Assembly (NCBI GenBank): GCA_015767395.1
Contig: JADWMI010000105.1
Location: 2,118-7,874 of the forward strand
Length of the DNA stretch: 5,757 bases
Direction of reading: 5' to 3'
From: Bacteroidota bacterium
GTDB taxonomy: Bacteria; Bacteroidota; Bacteroidia; Flavobacteriales; Flavobacteriaceae
In this document: piece by piece, positions 4,378 to 5,757 of the stretch
Layout: each line of letters opens with the position of its first letter
How positions within the stretch are numbered: position 1 is the first letter of the stretch
The notes under the pieces: generated by a model
Told to the model about the DNA's origin: nothing
The model's input: only the letters and a program-made list of their open reading frames with translations
Database searches by the model: none
Made by a program: the position numbers and the translations under genes

Positions 4378-5757
4378 TTAATTTATTCTATATCGCAATC
4401 CAGCATAATAGCTACTTCCAAAAATTGGTCCATAAACCATAGTGGTATCAAAATAAGGTCCGAATGGATTTTCTGCACTCACAATGGGATTATCTTGTTT
4501 CACATTGGTTATGTTTTCACCTCCAAAATAGATTTCAAATTTAGATGAAAAAACTTTCGTTATTTGGGCATTTAGGGTTGCTACTGTTGGTGAATAAGCT
4601 GGTAATTGAAATTCTATTGGACTACTTGATGTTGACGAAAAGCGCTGCTCTCCCAACCAATTATAAGTGACATCAAATTTCCACTGAGCATTATTATCAC
4701 TCTTTTTCTTGGTTTCATATGAAGCATTGGCAAACATACGTTGTTTAGGAACCAATGGTTTTTCCAATTTACCCGATTCATATTGTGTTTTAACATCGTA
4801 ATATTTATATGCTAAACGTAAATTGAAACCTTCAAAAGTATTGTAATTGAACTCTACTTGAGTACTATTTGAATAACTATCCCCTTCTAAATTGTAAAAG
4901 TTTGCTTCTAAAGGATTTTCCAAATCCAACACAATCTGATTTTCAAAATCTGTCCTATAAAAATCAATGATAACATCTGCTTTTCGGCCAAACAAATTAA
5001 ATCCCTGTAAAAATGACACCCCATAATTCCAAGCTATTTCAGGATCTAAACCATATATTTTACCCCCAGCATTTACAATATTAATAGCCCTAGATGTTGC
5101 AAATATATTTTGATTTTCAGCAAAAATATTGGCACTTCTTTTCCCTCTTCCAATGGACGCTTTTAAAGCTGATTTCTCCCAAGGGGTATAACGCATATGC
5201 AATCTAGGTGTTACAAAAGTTCCTAAAGTAGTATGAGAGTCAATTCTAAAACCTGCAGTAAGATTAAAATTTGATAAATCATCAAAAGTATATTCGAAAA
5301 ATGTTCCTATAGAATTCTCTTTTCTGTTGAAATCAACCACTTCAGATTGAATTGATGTTGATTCTTCATAATTATCAAATGTGTAATTTAAACCTGTTTT
5401 AAACTTATGACGAGAATCACCTATAATTGAACTATAAATAGCTGTTGAATAAAAACTTTTATGCAAAATATTGTATATATTTTGTCCAAAATAAGAATCT
5501 TGATCGTGATTGCTATAGGCCACTTGTGTATCAATAAATTGATGCGGTATCTCTGGATTTGCATAGCTTAATTTTCCAGAAAACTCAAAACGTTTTGTGT
5601 CTATTTCACTACCCCAAGCATTTGTGGTTAGTTTGTCTTTATATGGATCAAAATTAATTTGTCCCATTTGTTTTTCGTCATTTAAAAATCTAAAATTCAA
5701 AAAACTAACCAATCCTTTTTTCAAATCAACATACTGCCACCTGTTCATTACATTAAT
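4378..5757 (-). CDS. TonB-dependent outer membrane receptor, C-terminal beta-barrel (cut by window edge)
   Basis: The frame is open from the right edge of the window to the TAA at 4380-4378, giving 459 residues; an internal Met codon at 5748 is not the start because the frame continues upstream (I-N-V before it). The sequence is a long series of amphipathic beta strands separated by polar loops, for example NSIGTFFEYTF, FNLTAGFRIDSH, TPRLHMRYTPWEKSALKASI, and near the end SKFEIYFGGENITNVKQDNP. It finishes with SSYYAGLRYRIN, the usual strand of TonB receptor barrels. The plug domain, TonB box and any carboxypeptidase-like regulatory domain lie beyond the window. These receptors import metal complexes, siderophores, vitamins or glycans using the proton motive force through TonB-ExbBD. 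No SusD partner follows; the downstream partner is an exported HMA protein, which favours a metal or metal-complex substrate. Confidence 0.92.
   Translation of the reverse strand: MNVMNRWQYVDLKKGLVSFLNFRFLNDEKQMGQINFDPYKDKLTTNAWGSEIDTKRFEFSGKLSYANPEIPHQFIDTQVAYSNHDQDSYFGQNIYNILHKSFYSTAIYSSIIGDSRHKFKTGLNYTFDNYEESTSIQSEVVDFNRKENSIGTFFEYTFDDLSNFNLTAGFRIDSHTTLGTFVTPRLHMRYTPWEKSALKASIGRGKRSANIFAENQNIFATSRAINIVNAGGKIYGLDPEIAWNYGVSFLQGFNLFGRKADVIIDFYRTDFENQIVLDLENPLEANFYNLEGDSYSNSTQVEFNYNTFEGFNLRLAYKYYDVKTQYESGKLEKPLVPKQRMFANASYETKKKSDNNAQWKFDVTYNWLGEQRFSSTSSSPIEFQLPAYSPTVATLNAQITKVFSSKFEIYFGGENITNVKQDNPIVSAENPFGPYFDTTMVYGPIFGSSYYAGLRYRIN

Noticed and set aside
4162..4381. Two plus-strand frames across the HMA gene and the intercistronic gap
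   Set aside because: They are antisense to the HMA gene with its CxxC motif and signal peptide; their hydrophobic ends come from the reverse of the A-rich leader and signal peptide.
4614..4796. Short minus-strand frame inside the TonB receptor gene
   Set aside because: It is a shifted frame of the receptor, which is continuous and in frame over this stretch; there is no sign of a frameshift.
1..5757. Mobile element, CRISPR array, tRNA or toxin-antitoxin locus
   Set aside because: No transposase-like product, regularly spaced direct repeats, tRNA-like cloverleaf or small toxin pair was found; base composition looks uniform along the window.

Overview
The window is AT-rich and reads as the chromosome of a member of Bacteroidota, most likely Flavobacteriia. 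The evidence is the gene families present (DcaP-type porin, PorT-like outer membrane barrel, TonB receptor paired with an exported heavy-metal-associated protein), the near absence of Shine-Dalgarno sequences before the starts, A/T-rich leaders, and promoter elements that fit the Bacteroidota TTTG / TAnnTTTG pattern instead of the enterobacterial one. No genus can be named from this alone. No mobile element, tRNA, rRNA or CRISPR array was seen.

Left part (1-1331): a leftward pair encodes a coiled-coil phasin-like protein (421-792) and, one base further on, the N-terminal third of an ABC1/UbiB/AarF atypical kinase that leaves the window at base 1. Diverging from them is a small two-CBS-domain protein (921-1331). 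The gap between them holds the most striking structure of the window. A 24-bp palindrome (842-865) is flanked by two mirror-image Bacteroidota-type promoters, each with TTTG inside a palindrome arm, an 18-nt spacer and a 7-of-8 match to TAnnTTTG. The palindrome core, ATGAT-N4-ATCAT, resembles a Crp/Fnr-family operator and would be centred near -41.5 of both promoters. The three genes are therefore probably one co-regulated module.

Middle (1332-3960): a gene-free stretch with a candidate terminator for the CBS gene comes first. It is followed by a leftward small outer membrane beta-barrel protein (1577-2248), a roughly 400-bp gene-free divergent region, and a rightward DcaP-family porin (2662-3894). 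A long hairpin (3914-3952) separates the porin from the convergent genes on its right.

Right part (3969-5757): a leftward operon runs from a TonB-dependent receptor, whose N-terminal part lies beyond the right edge, to an exported heavy-metal-associated domain protein with CxxC and CC cysteine motifs. Together they suggest a metal (probably copper-type) handling unit of the outer membrane and periplasm. Three of the seven genes encode outer membrane barrels and one encodes an exported protein, so the right two thirds are concerned mainly with the cell envelope.
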